A DNA stretch of 64,000 nt from Bilabrum cf. latius (taxonomy: Eukaryota; Bigyra: Bicosoecida; Bigyra; Bicosoecida), in assembly GCA_965178125.1 (NCBI GenBank), contig OZ237754.1, positions 868,001-932,000 on the forward strand, written 5' to 3'. Position 1 is the stretch's first letter; each line of letters begins with the position of its first letter. The translations under genes and the position numbers were made by a program. Under the pieces are notes generated by a model. The model did not search any database, was not told the DNA's origin, and saw only the letters and a list, made by a program, of their open reading frames with translations. Positions 24,994 through 35,812 of this stretch are shown one piece after another.

Positions 24994-25143
24994 TGTGCCA
25001 TTGGTATACTACTAGTTCCGGGATAAGAGCTCCAAGACCAGTGATAGCGTGCCAATACTGGTATACGATCCGCGCACCACGAACGCGAAGAAGCGAGCAT
25101 CACGAGTGGAATCCGAGAAGAAAGGAGAACAGAGAAAAATTTC
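24994..25143 (+). repeat. 150-bp dispersed repeat, copy 2 (right of satellite)
   Basis: Second copy of 17959-18108, same orientation. It starts exactly where the 340-bp repeat ends. In an LTR-element reading this would be the primer-binding side, and it contains TGGTATACTA, only a weak match to a tRNA-Met primer site. Confidence 0.8.
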
Positions 25144-25572
25144 AAAAAATTCGATTCTCATGCGAGACCTCCTCCCCCCATGAAGTCCTGGGGGGCAGGG
25201 GGGGGAGAAGGGACGAGAGCGAGAGGCCAGCGTGACAGACGCGGTGGGACTTGGGCGCAGGACATGCGCGAGATACGACGGGCCATCTAGAGGAAACCGA
25301 CGAGTCAGGCCACCTGACTGCTGCCTTTCGATAGGCTGATAATTGGGAGCAATAGCGAAGTTATCCGGACGTGGCCCAAGTCTGGGCCAGGCAGCAAGTA
25401 AGTAGCAGGTACCCGCGATGACGCAGCGAGCACGAGCGCAGCGGGGTCCAACAATGGGAACTAACCTCTCCCCTGCCCCCACTACCTATGTAACCAACCC
25501 CTTCCACATCTCGCAAAATAGCGAGGCAGATTGTGCATTATCAGCTGACCAGGATCAGACGGGGACGAGGGC

Positions 25573-26073
25573 CGAGACGTTGCGGACGGCAACGGAGCAG
25601 GGCCAGTAGGACCGTGCAGGAATGGATATCCAGGATTGCACGGACCCGCCGGTGAGGCAGGGAGCCTCCACCCTTCGTCATCAGCCAGGGTGTGACTACG
25701 TAGTCACCCCTGGTGCTTGTACTTCACTGTTCAGCACGGGTTTGCAAGCGGATGGCGTAGGGGGCCAGGGACTAGGCTTGAGTCCCCGTGGGACCATGAT
25801 GTGGGAACCAAAACATCATTCAAGAACAGGTTCCGGTGACCCGGGTCTGACTCCGTTAGGCGGAGCTGTCGTCGAGTCGTTGCGGAGGGCAACGGAACAG
25901 GGCCAGTAGGACCGTGCAGGAATGGCCATCCAGGATCGCACGGAGCTGCTGGTGAGGCAGGGAGCCTCCATCCTTCGTCATCAGCCAGGGTGTGACTCCG
26001 TGGTCACCCCTGGTGCTTGTACTTCACTGTTCAGCACGGGTTTGCAAGCGGATGGCGTAGGGGGCCAGGGACT
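25573..26073 (+). repeat. Two tandem copies of a roughly 300-bp unit
   Basis: About 200 bp starting GAGACGTTGCGGACGGCAAC at 25573 recur from about 25874 at roughly 90% identity, and the copies are 300 bp apart. Each contains CAGGGCCAGTAGGACCGTGC, then CATCAGCCAGGGTGTGACT, then TTCACTGTTCAGCACGGG. The unit lies between the two LTR-like repeats. Frames across it lack domains. The rest of 25144-26738 shows nothing recognisable. Confidence 0.75.
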
Positions 26074-26738
26074 GGCTGAGTCATGTGAGCGTGGGATACG
26101 GATAGGGGTCGGGGACCTGAAGTCCGAACTTCAGGCGACCGGCGACACACCAAGCGTGCGTCACCCTATTCGCCCGGTAGCGGCACAGCGTGGAACTGCA
26201 ATGTGGCAAGTGAGGACCTGTTGATCTTGACCACGGGACTGGAAGCATAGGTGTGGTCCGTGCCGCAAAATCCCCCATAGTGGAGCACCTTGTGGAAGGA
26301 AGTAGGAAAGCGCTGGCGGCAGGCACAGGGCACTCTCGTCCGTTGGATGGCTCCGTAGCCGAAGGGGGACGAGGTGGACCTGCACAGCCGAGAGGAGAGC
26401 CTGGATCTCGGACCGACCTTGGGACAGTCGCACCGGCGACACCCACCGAGAGAGCGGGGCGTTCCAGCACAGCGAATCGCTCGGGCGAGGACGCCCGTTT
26501 GCTGCAAGAGACACCGAAAGGCGTGGACGGCAGCCGGACCTCGGATCCTCACGAAGGGTAAGGCAAGGGTTGCCTGAATAGGAGCGAGCCGGATTGCGAC
26601 TGTGATGGGCAGTGGACGAGCATACAGGACCGCCCCGGGCGTGGTGGGCTGTGCGGGATGTGCGAGTCGACATGCCTATCTCGATCGAGAAAACTTCTTT
26701 TCTTTTTGCGTGGATGCCCCTCCTAGGCGGAGGCGGCG

Positions 26739-27078
26739 TGGGTGTCCCTGCGGCGGTTCGATGGGCGAACCACCAAGGGGGGGCCCAGTGTTGTTCCCTG
26801 ACCAAGTGGTAGGCCGTCCCCAAAGTGGCGTGAATGGTCCGATCCACCTACCCAGCGGCCAGGGCAACACCAGCCAATACCACAGCGCCACGGAAGGAGG
26901 AGAGAAGTAGGAGAATGACGACGACGTGCGACTGATACCGAGAACGAGGCGAGGCGAGCAGGAGACGAGAGCGAGGATGAACGGAGCACGGTCACGCGAG
27001 CCGGAGGGCAAGCGTGGCCGAGATGAGGGATGATTGCTACTAGTGACTGTGTCGGACGTAACCAGATAAGCGCCATCA
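26739..27078 (+). repeat. 340-bp LTR-like direct repeat, right copy
   Basis: Partner of 24654-24993. The pair would delimit a 2,425-bp non-autonomous LTR element without gag or pol. The 5 bp outside the two ends (GCCAA and CCGAA) do not match as a target duplication, so a segmental duplication is a fair alternative. From 27079 to 27382 I see no gene. Confidence 0.7.
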
Positions 27079-27382
27079 CCGAATGACGACTCGGATTCCG
27101 AACTTCGTTGAACGTTCCCTCAGGCTGCAAGGTAGAAAAAGCCCCAGTTGGGAAAGATACGCGTATTTGTGCATGCGATTTTGAGTCCGTGCTGCAACTT
27201 CCGCTAATGTCGAGCCACTAAAGAATTTGCGATAGAATGTAGGCTCCGCAAGGCCCCGAGCCACACAGCATCGCCAGGAAGCGATATCTCGTATCAAACA
27301 CCCAGCGACCGTGCTGTTCTAAACGAATGGAGCGTGTTGACAGCACTACCACAGTTCTGAAAAAATATATATATTTGCATTT

Positions 27383-29974
27383 TCACACCCTCCGCAAGAT
27401 CTCCTCCGCGGTCCTGCCCCCTCCCCCGCACCCTTGCACCACCACGTCCTTGGCTCGATACGACGGCGACACGCTCAGGCCCTGCACCACGCCCCCCGTG
27501 CATCGCGCCTGCACCACCGTGTTACCCGGCCCCCTCAGCTTGAACGAAACGTCCCACAGCTCGGGCACCCAAGCAGGGAACAGCGCCATCCTCTGCCCCT
27601 CGTCGTCCAGCGGCTGGAGCAGCATCATGTGCAGCGCCACACGGCTCCAGGCCCAGTGGTCCAGGCTCGGCTCGTAGTCCTGCATGTGCGAGGCAAAGCC
27701 GGGCCAGCCTCCGGGGAAGGCCTCGTTCTTCGAGTTGGCTCTTTCCAGCAGGTCAGCCGCCACCTCTGCACCCCTGCCCAGCGCGGCCGCGGCGAGGAGG
27801 TCCCAGCACCAGCCTTCGTTGCAGGGGAACCTGCGCACGTTGTAGGTGTTGTTGTTGATGGCCAGCAGGGCATCTGCATCTGGCAGGGCGGCAGCGGGCA
27901 GGTAGCCGCGGGCATTCTGCTGCTCCCTGGAATCAGCAGCGGCAGCAGCAGCGGCGGCAGCAGCAGCGTCTGCCTTTGGCTTGGTGCCGATGCGGTAGGG
28001 CATCAGAACCTGGGTCATCACGTTCTCAGAATTGCGCACTTGATCATCATACTATTTTCCTGGCAGCCAGACGGTCTGGTTAGTTGTCGAGCTCCGGCCT
28101 GACGGCAGCTGAGGAATGACTCGAGCCATGCGCGTCCACCTGGCCCGCTAGGCGGCAGATCCGATGCTGCTGGGCAGCTGCAGCAGACGGCCGAGCACGC
28201 TCGTGAGTCCAGCCACGTCGACTATGCCGTCGGTGGAGCAGTTCGTGCGATCGACCGGGATGTCTCGACACTGGTACGTCTCCAAGCTATTGGCGGGGAA
28301 CATGTCCAAAGGACCGTCATCCTCGGGTCCAGCCCCCAGGTCCCTGTTTGCGTACGTGTTCCAGTAGTGCCCCAGGACCCCGTCAGCCAGAGGGAGCGCC
28401 CACTCGTCATAGTAGGAGGAGTCGCCCGACCATGCGGCCTCGTCCAGCGCGATCAGGGCCAGCTCGAGAGTGCCCGAATAGTAGTACCGTACGTAGGGAT
28501 TCGAAGGCAGGCTCCAGTTGGCTGTGGCAGGCGGCACCCACCCGCAGCCCCAGCCTTCTCCGTTCTCATTGTAGGTCCCCCAGATCGTTGTGGTCTCCGG
28601 GAAGAAGAACGCGCCGGGCCACTGACCATACGGCCAGTATGCAGTGCCCCGGGCCTGCGCCACGGGGACAGCCCGCTGGTACATGCCGAAACCTGCTCGG
28701 ATCACGTCGTCGTCTCCGCTCGCGAGAGCCTCGTGGAAAGCCTGACGAGTGTTCTGCTGCCAGAAACTCCCGCCCCACTGGCGAAAATCTGGCGACTATC
28801 CGCCTAGGTCCGTGGGCACCGTCCACAGCTCCCCGTTGAACTTGAGCGGGGTCCACGACCGCCTGCCCCCCGCCAGCGACAGGAAACGCTGCCAGTAGTA
28901 GTGGGCCAGCACGTCCCCGGCCCCGGGGTCGGCCGACTCGGAGCCTTCTTCGTGTGACGAGCGCACCCCGGCTGTCTCCTGGATTGACACGAAGGACCGG
29001 TCCCACAGGCCCGCCCAGCCCTCTCGGGCCCGGGCTAGCCGCGCCTGGCACCCGTCCTTCGCCTGCGAGCAGCTGCTGCTCGAGGCCTCCTTCGCCAGCA
29101 ATGCCGCTGCCGGATCTTGGCCTTCGCCCGACCACGGCAGCACATCAACGGCAGTCAGCACCTCTGCGGCCGCCAGGCTGGACCCCTGTCCGCTCCGGAA
29201 CGTCAACCGGTTGGGCTGCTCCTCGTCGCGGGCCCCGTTGGTGGCCAGGACGGCAGCGGCTGCCACGCGAGAGGACAGCACGTCATGCTTGCGCAGCGGC
29301 TCTGGGTCAACGAGTTGCTGCGTGAGGGTGCGGACGAACACGGTTGTGTTCCCCGAGGGATCCCAGGGGCTGTTGCGGTGCCAGACAGCGGCGCCCGATG
29401 CCCCCAGCACGCCGGGAAGCGAGGCCGGGTCCGGGACGGTGTCCAGACGGACCGGATAGCTCGAGTTGCAAATGGAGGATTCAAACCACTCCTGCATGGA
29501 GGCACCATTGACGGTCTCTTTGCTTCGGATGGGCTCGAGCGTGATCGATCCAACGACCTCGGTGCTTGGTGCGGTTGCGATCACGCGGACGGCGTCATCG
29601 TCGAAATCTGCAAAGACCACCACCTTGACATGTCCGTCAGTGATGGTAACAGTTCCGTCCGCGATGGAGTGTGTGACATTCGTTTGGGAAACGTCGATCG
29701 TTGGTTGCGATAGTTGCACTGATGCTGCTGCCACCTTTAGCACCGATCCCACCTCGTTCCATGCATCGGAGCGAGAAACATACAGCTGGATGGTCCCGTG
29801 GTTATCAAGCCACACGTTTGCAGCCAAGTTACCGTTTCCAAGCGGTACTGACTGATTGGGCAGGGTGGATCCACTCTGAACGAAATCGAACATGGATAGA
29901 TCTGGTGGGCCTGAAGGGGCCTTTGACGCTAACGCTCCAGTCAAAATTGCAATGACACACAGGAGGGCACGCAT
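27383..29974 (-). CDS. Secreted glycosidase-like protein (DUF5703-like), copy 1
   Basis: 863 codons from ATG at 29974 to TGA at 27383, exactly as long as copy 2 at 32358-34949. It crosses three TAG codons read as Gln (28052-28054, 28148-28150, 28796-28798); the one at 28148 faces CAG in copy 2. The N-terminus is a signal peptide (MRALLCVIAILTGALAS). Residues about 40-70 (PLGNGNLAANVWLDN, then SRSDAWNEVGSVLKV) resemble the N-terminal beta domain of DUF5703 and related alpha-toroid glycosidases of the GH65/GH95 type; aromatic-rich blocks such as WPYGQWPGAFFFPETT follow. This suggests secreted polysaccharide breakdown. The substrate and catalytic acids are not assigned. The sequence differs from copy 2 mainly around 28030-28140, where it is clearly diverged but in frame, so both look functional. 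Confidence 0.8.
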
Positions 29975-30270
29975 CAGCTATTCTTGCTTTGGAAGTTTGA
30001 CGTAGAACGCTACGGCGGCGAATAGAATTTGTCGCAACTTGAAAGTAACGCGTGGTTTGGGGACCTCCGGCCTTCCGTATTCGTGTACCGAATCCAAGCA
30101 GTGCTCATTCAATTGGTTGGGTGCGACATCGCGCAGAGCGACGGAATGGAGCTGTGTGGCTGGGGCCCCAGTAGGGCGGTAGCCTTTGCCCTCACTGGCC
30201 GAGGGAGGCGTACTTCGTGCTGTGGTGTACATCGGAGACGATCATGAAAATGGCGGTGGAGGAGACGATA

Positions 30271-31234
30271 CATCAGACGCTATACTTAAACTAATCCACC
30301 GACTACCTATTCTCCAACCATTGGCACCGCCTCAGAGAGCCCCCGGTCCCTCGGGCCGACTGGGCTTCACCCCGAACGACTGGCTCTTCACCAGCCCATC
30401 TGAGTGCGGTATTTCTCTGATACCGACCTGCCATGCATTCCATCCATCCACCCGCCTGTTGGCCTCTTCTGCGCGCTGCTGGCCGTGCGACCCGCTGCCA
30501 GTCGCGTCTCCCTTGTCCCTGGCACCTGGAAACCCTTTCGTGCGTGAGTGGCTAGCACCTCTATGGCTGAGGTCGTGCGCTGGGCACAGCGCTCGGGCGA
30601 GTCGACGAGTCGTGGGGCGTGATTGAGGTGAAGGGGAAGGGGGGTGGGTGGAATGGAGGATAGATGGACAAGGTGAACGGGGTGGATGAAGCGGGAGGCA
30701 CAGACAGGGCAGGGATGTGGGAAGGGGGCGGTGGGGCCCGAGGGGTTCCTTGTTCAGGGTCAGGGACGGAGAGGATACAATCCCCCCATCCAGATGCCGT
30801 CATCGGAAGGATAGGCAGTCACAGATAAGTCGGGCGCGGCGCTACGTCCGTAGGCAACAAGGCAGCGAGGTGGAGTACTCTATATTTATTTTCTCCTATC
30901 GACACCGCACTATCGTCGCCTGTGCCGATGTCCCCCTCTTGTTCATATCCACCTCTCTTGCCCATCGCCACCCACCTCGACCTTTTCCTTACGGAAGGAT
31001 CGGCTATGCTCACCATTGCTTTAAATCTGATGTCCGAGTACAAAATACAATATTCACACACGAGCACCAGGCCACATGTCCAAGGCGCTCCCCACCCGCG
31101 GCACAGCGAAGAGGCAGCCAGAGCTAGACCGACCTATCGGTGACCTCTCTCTTGCTATCGGGAGCCACACACTGCCTGTAGCCAGAGCAGCGAGCGCTCC
31201 CTCCCTTGCTTCACGCCACCCATCATCATTGCGC
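30271..31234. other. Spacer of the inverted duplication, no supported gene
   Basis: Frames here are short and without domains. A short piece next to the arm (ATCAGACGCT) also occurs beside the other arm within the truncated membrane-protein gene, so the left side may once have carried the same neighbour. Confidence 0.5.
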
Positions 31235-32026
31235 TCACACCGCCCGCAGTGGGTTCGTGCTCACGAACCCGCCCGCTTCACTCTTCCCTGCTTCTACAGC
31301 CGCCTGCTTGCCAGCGGACTCCTTGGCATCCGAGCGGCAGCAGCAGCAGTACAGCAGGGCAATCGCTACGATGAGCACCACAAGCCCGCCCACCGACCCG
31401 CCGATGATCCCACCGATCCCTGCGCCCTCCTCTCCGTCATCGAGAACACCAACCTCCGTTGTACTGGGGGTAGCCTGCACCACCGTCTGGTCCTCCGTCA
31501 GCACTTCTGTCTTGATCGTCACTGACGAAGCGTCCACAGCGAGGCTAGCGGCCAGGGCAGGAGCGGCGGCCTGCAGGTCCTGCAGCAGCCCGTTGCCGCC
31601 AACAGATGAGTCGCTGGAGACGTAGGCCTGGACAGAGGCCTATGCTGCTGCCACGTCGGTGTTCTCCCGGAAGCAGAGAGAGGAATCAATCTCGATAGCG
31701 GAGTTAGACGCACCCCCGGCCTAAAGCTCCCGCAGGGACTGCTTGAGGCCAAGGCGGCGGCCACTGGCCACCTCCCTCACATCCGTGTGATGATGACCTC
31801 ATCCGCCCCCGTGCGCTCCGCCAGCTTGGCCTTGTATGCATCGGCCAGGGTGTCGCGGAACTAGGTGGGGGTGACCCCCTGGATCTTGAGGGCAGCCACC
31901 TCCACGTAGGCACCCTTAGGCTTGACGGCAGGAGAGCACGTGTTGCGGGCACTTGCGCACACCAGCTCGCCAGCACAGTTCTCGGCCGTCTGGCAGGCAC
32001 CCGAAGCGTCTGATTTGTACCCATTT
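31235..32026 (-). pseudogene. C-terminal part of a Cys-containing, SEA-like single-pass membrane protein
   Basis: With TAG as Gln, a frame runs from the inverted-repeat edge at 32026 to TGA at 31235. First comes a Cys-rich piece (ENCAGELVCASARNTC), then an alpha/beta domain (TQFRDTLADAYKAKLAER, ASVQAYVSSD, VTIKTEV) that looks like a SEA or similar autoproteolytic module. Next is a Gly-rich helix that spans the membrane (SVGGLVVLIVAIALLYCCCC) and a 30-residue tail. One frame change is needed near 31775 (after VIITRM), from a frameshift or an unseen intron. The 5' part, including any signal peptide, is missing because the inverted duplication breaks in. The family is not identified with certainty. 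Confidence 0.6.
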
Positions 32027-32357
32027 TATCGTCTCCTCCACCGCCATTTTCATGATCGTCTCCGCTGTACAGTGTACACCCCGTGGCTCCACAAAGCACA
32101 CAGCACGAAGTACGCCTCCCTCGGCCAGTGAGGGCAAAGGCTACCGCCCTACTGGGGCCCCAGCCACACAGCTCCATTCCGTCGCTCTGCGCGATGTCGC
32201 ACCCAGCCAATTGAATGGGCACTGCTTGGATTCGGTACACGAATACGGAAGGCCGGAGGTCCCCAAACCACGCGTTACTTTGCAAGTAAAGCAGATTTTC
32301 CTTTCGTCCGACGCCGCCGTAGCGTTCTACGCCATACCTCCAAAGCAAGAATAGCTG

Positions 32358-34949
32358 ATGCGCGCCCTCCTGTGTGTCATTGCAATTTTGACTGGAGCGT
32401 TAGCGTCAAAGGCCCCTTCAGGCCCACCAGATCTATCCATGTTCGATTTCGTTCAGAGTGGATCCACCCTGCCCAATCAGTCAGTACCGCTTGGAAACGG
32501 TAACTTGGCTGCAAACGTGTGGCTTGATAACCACGGGACTATCCAGCTATATGTTTCTCGCTCCGATGCATGGAACGAGGTGGGATCGGTGCTAAAAGTG
32601 GCAGCAGCATCAGTGCAACTATCGCAACCAACGATCGACGTTTCCCAAACGAATGTCACACACTCCATCGCGGACGGAACTGTTACCATCACTGATGGGC
32701 ATGTCAACGTTATAGTCTTTGCAGATTTCGACGATGACGCCGTCCGCGTGATCGCAACCGCACCAAGCACCGAGGTCGTTGGATCGATCACGCTCGAGCC
32801 CATCCGAAGCAAAGAGACCGTCAATGGTGCCTCCATGCAGGAGTGGTTTGGCTCCTCCATTTGCAACTCGAGCTATCCGGTCCGTCTGGACACCGTCCCG
32901 GACCCGGCCTCGCTTCCCGGTGTGCTGGGGGCATCGGGCGCCGCTGTCTGGCACCGCAACAGCCCCTGGGATCCCTCGGGGAACACAACCGTGTTCGTCC
33001 GCACCCTGACGTAGCAACTCATTGACCCAGAGCCGCTGCGCAAGCATGACGCGCTGTCCTCTCGCGTGGCAGCCGCTGCCGTCCTGGCCACCAACGGCGC
33101 CCGCGACGAGGAGCAGCCCAACCGGGTGACGTTCCGGAGCGGACAGGGGTCCAGCCTGGCGGCCGCAGAGGTGCTGACTGCCGTTGATGTGCTGCCGTGG
33201 TCGGGCGAAGGCCAAGATCCGGCAGCGGCATTGCTGGCGAAGGAGGCCTCGAGCAGCAACTGCTCGCAGGCGAAGGACGGGTGCCAGGCTCGGCTGGCCC
33301 GGGCCCGAGAGGGCTGGGCGGGCCTGTGGGACCGGTCCTTCGTGTCCATCCAGGAGACAGCCGGGGCGCGCTCGTCACACGAAGAAGGCTCCGAGTCGGC
33401 CGACCCCGGGGCCGGGGACGTGCTGGCCCACTACTACTGGCAGCGGTTCCTGTCGCTGGCGGGGGGCAGGCGGTCGTGGACCCCGCTCAAGTTCAACGGG
33501 GAGCTGTGGACGGTTGTGACGAGCCAAAGCCACGGGTCGCCAGATTTTCGCCAGTGGGGCGGGGGCTTTTGGTCGCAGAACACTCGTCAGGCTTTCCATG
33601 AGGCTCTCGCGAGCGGAGACGACGACGTGATCCGAGCAGGTTTCGGCATGTACCAGCAGGCTGTCCCCGTGGCGCAGGCCCGGGGCACTGCATACTGGCC
33701 GCATGGTCAGTGGCCCGGCGCGTTCTTCTTCCCGGAGACCACAACGCTCTGGGGCAGCTACGACGAGAACAACCTAGGCTGGGACTGCGGGTGGGTGCCG
33801 CCTGCCACAGCCAACTGGAGCCTGCCTTCGAATACGTATCTGCGTTACTACTATTCGGGCACGCTCGAGCTGGCCCTGATCGCGCTGGACGAAGCCGCAT
33901 GGTCGGGCGACTCCTCCTACTATGACGAGTGGGCGCTCCCTCTGGCTGACGGGGTCCTGGGGCACTACTGGAACACGTACGCAAACAGGGACCTGGGAGC
34001 CGGACCCGAGGATGACGGTCCTTTGGACATGTTCCCCGCCAACGGCTTGGAGACATACCAGTGCAAGTCGCTGCCACCGACTCGCGAGGACTGCTCCACG
34101 AACGCCGTGAACGACGTGGCCGGACTCACGAGCGTGCTCGGCCGTCTGCTCCAGCTGCCCAGCAGCATCGGATCTGCAGCCCAGCGGGCCAGGTGGACGC
34201 GCATGGCTCACCTCCTGCCCGAGCTAGCCACCGAGGAGAGCTCGGCCAGTAACCAGACCGTCTGGGCCCCGGGCAAGACCTATCCCACGAAGACAGACAA
34301 CAAGGAGAACGTGATGACCCAGGTTCTGATGCCCTACCGCATCGGCACCAAGCCAAAAGCAGACGCTGCTGCCGCCACCGCTGCTGCTGGCACTGCTAAT
34401 TCCAGGGAGCAGCGGAATGCCCGCGGCTGCCTGCCCGCTGCCGCCCTGCCAGACGCAGATGCCCTGCTGGCCATCAACAACAACACCTACAACGTGCGCA
34501 GGTTCCCCTGCAACGACGGCTGGTGCTGGGACCTCCTCGCCGCGGCCGCGCTGGGCAGGGGTGCAGAGGTGGCGGCTGACCTGCTGGAAAGAGCCAACTC
34601 GAAGAACGAGGCTTTCCCCGGAGGCTGGCCCGGATTTGCCTCGCACATGCAGGATTACGAGCCGAGCCTGGACCACTGGGCCTGGAGCCGTGTGGCGCTG
34701 CACATGATGCTGCTCCAGCCACTGGACGACGAGGGGCAGAGGATGGCGCTGTTCCCTGCGTGGGTGCCCGAGCTGTGGGACGTTTCGTTCAAGCTGAGGG
34801 GGCCGGGAAACACGGTGGTGCAGGCGCGATGCACGGGGGGCGTGGTGCAGGGCCTGAGCGTGTCGCCATCGTATCGAGCCAAGGACGTGGTGGTGCAGGG
34901 GTGCGGGGGAGGAGGCAGGACCGCGGAGGAGATCTTGCGGAGGGTGTGA
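32358..34949 (+). CDS. Secreted glycosidase-like protein (DUF5703-like), copy 2
   Basis: 863 codons, ATG at 32358, TGA at 34947-34949, one TAG (33012-33014) that faces CAG in copy 1. Signal peptide, PLGNGNLAANVW block and C-terminal region (GCGGGGRTAEEILRRV) match copy 1. Other conserved-looking blocks are WGGGFWSQNTRQAF, DMFPANGLETYQ and RFPCNDGWCWDLLAAAALG. The family inference is the same as for copy 1: an extracellular six-hairpin-type carbohydrate-active enzyme, substrate unknown. A sequence of at least 290 bp upstream is shared with copy 1, so both probably keep the same promoter. Confidence 0.82.
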
Positions 34950-35812
34950 GCTCTCCATCCACTCGCATCTACTCGGCCCGAGGCAGAACTACCATGACGA
35001 TCCGTTGAACGCGGCGCGTGGAGTCTTCCTCCCCCGCTGGGATGCGTAAGCGTAGAGGAGGGCATCGGATTGGGGAAGCAATGAAGGCCGATCTGGGAAG
35101 ATGCGGGCCATGTTTAAAGTCATATCGTTACATGCAATTATCATCATCTTCGAGATCTCACAATGGACCCTGGTCCACAGCTTAATCTCTGTGGCACTCA
35201 TCCATCCTGATCGAGACTTCCAAGTTCACGTAGATGGTCCAGCAACACCTATGCCCTGCCATGGTGAGGTCGTGGTGCAGCTGGAGCTCCTGCATCCTCG
35301 AGCTCGATGTCTTGAGGAGGTGCTTCGCCAGGGCCAGCAGCTGCGACTGCTCCTCACTGGACTCCACTCTGCGCGTTGAGTGCGACCGGCATTACTCCCT
35401 GCTGCTATGTGGCTATGAGGCCCAATCCAAGCTTCCGGAATTAGAATCTAAAGATCAGACCGGGATTCCAGAATCCGATCTGATCTGGACGCAGTCGGGG
35501 GTCGTGAACTCATTCAGGTCGCATTCGATTCATTGCGACACAAACACTTAGACCACAATGCCTGGTTCCTCTTGCCTACCCAATGTATCCAGTAGATCGG
35601 CTGGCACCGACCACTCATGCGCAAGACGGCTGCTGGGCCAAGAGACAGCACGATCCAGGGAAAGACTCCTAGACACTAAATCCAGACTAACGCCGAAGGA
35701 AACCCGACTGCCCTTATGACTACGCCACCCAGGCAAGTGGCGCACAAGAGTTCGGCTTATATGATGCCGTCACAATGCTGCAGGCGTCGCAATCGTCCGG
35801 AATAAGGATGCT
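34950..35812. other. Intergenic, no supported gene
   Basis: This lies between the 3' ends of the glycosidase-like gene and of TSP1-repeat gene B. Short frames exist on both strands (for example 35101-35379), but none shows a domain or a good start. Confidence 0.5.

Larger units (their letters stand above)
27383..34949. repeat. Inverted duplication of the glycosidase-like locus
   Basis: The left arm (27383-30270) and right arm (32027-34949) are reverse complements over the whole gene and about 290 bp upstream of it, with scattered differences. The spacer 30271-32026 is about 1.76 kb. Homology stops right at the stop codons on the outer sides. On the inner side it ends around GGAGACGATA, where the right arm cuts a membrane-protein gene. 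Confidence 0.92.

Noticed and set aside
26081-26847. Overlapping frames of 100-230 codons in the LTR-like zone
   Set aside because: No domain, several equally long frames on both strands, and partial duplication of the same DNA elsewhere; typical of GC-rich non-coding DNA.
24654-27078. Complete autonomous LTR retrotransposon
   Set aside because: No gag, protease, reverse transcriptase or integrase frame between the repeats, and no matching target duplication.
28030-28150. Copy 1 of the glycosidase-like gene is broken here
   Set aside because: The two TAG codons are Gln; reading is continuous and total length equals copy 2 exactly.
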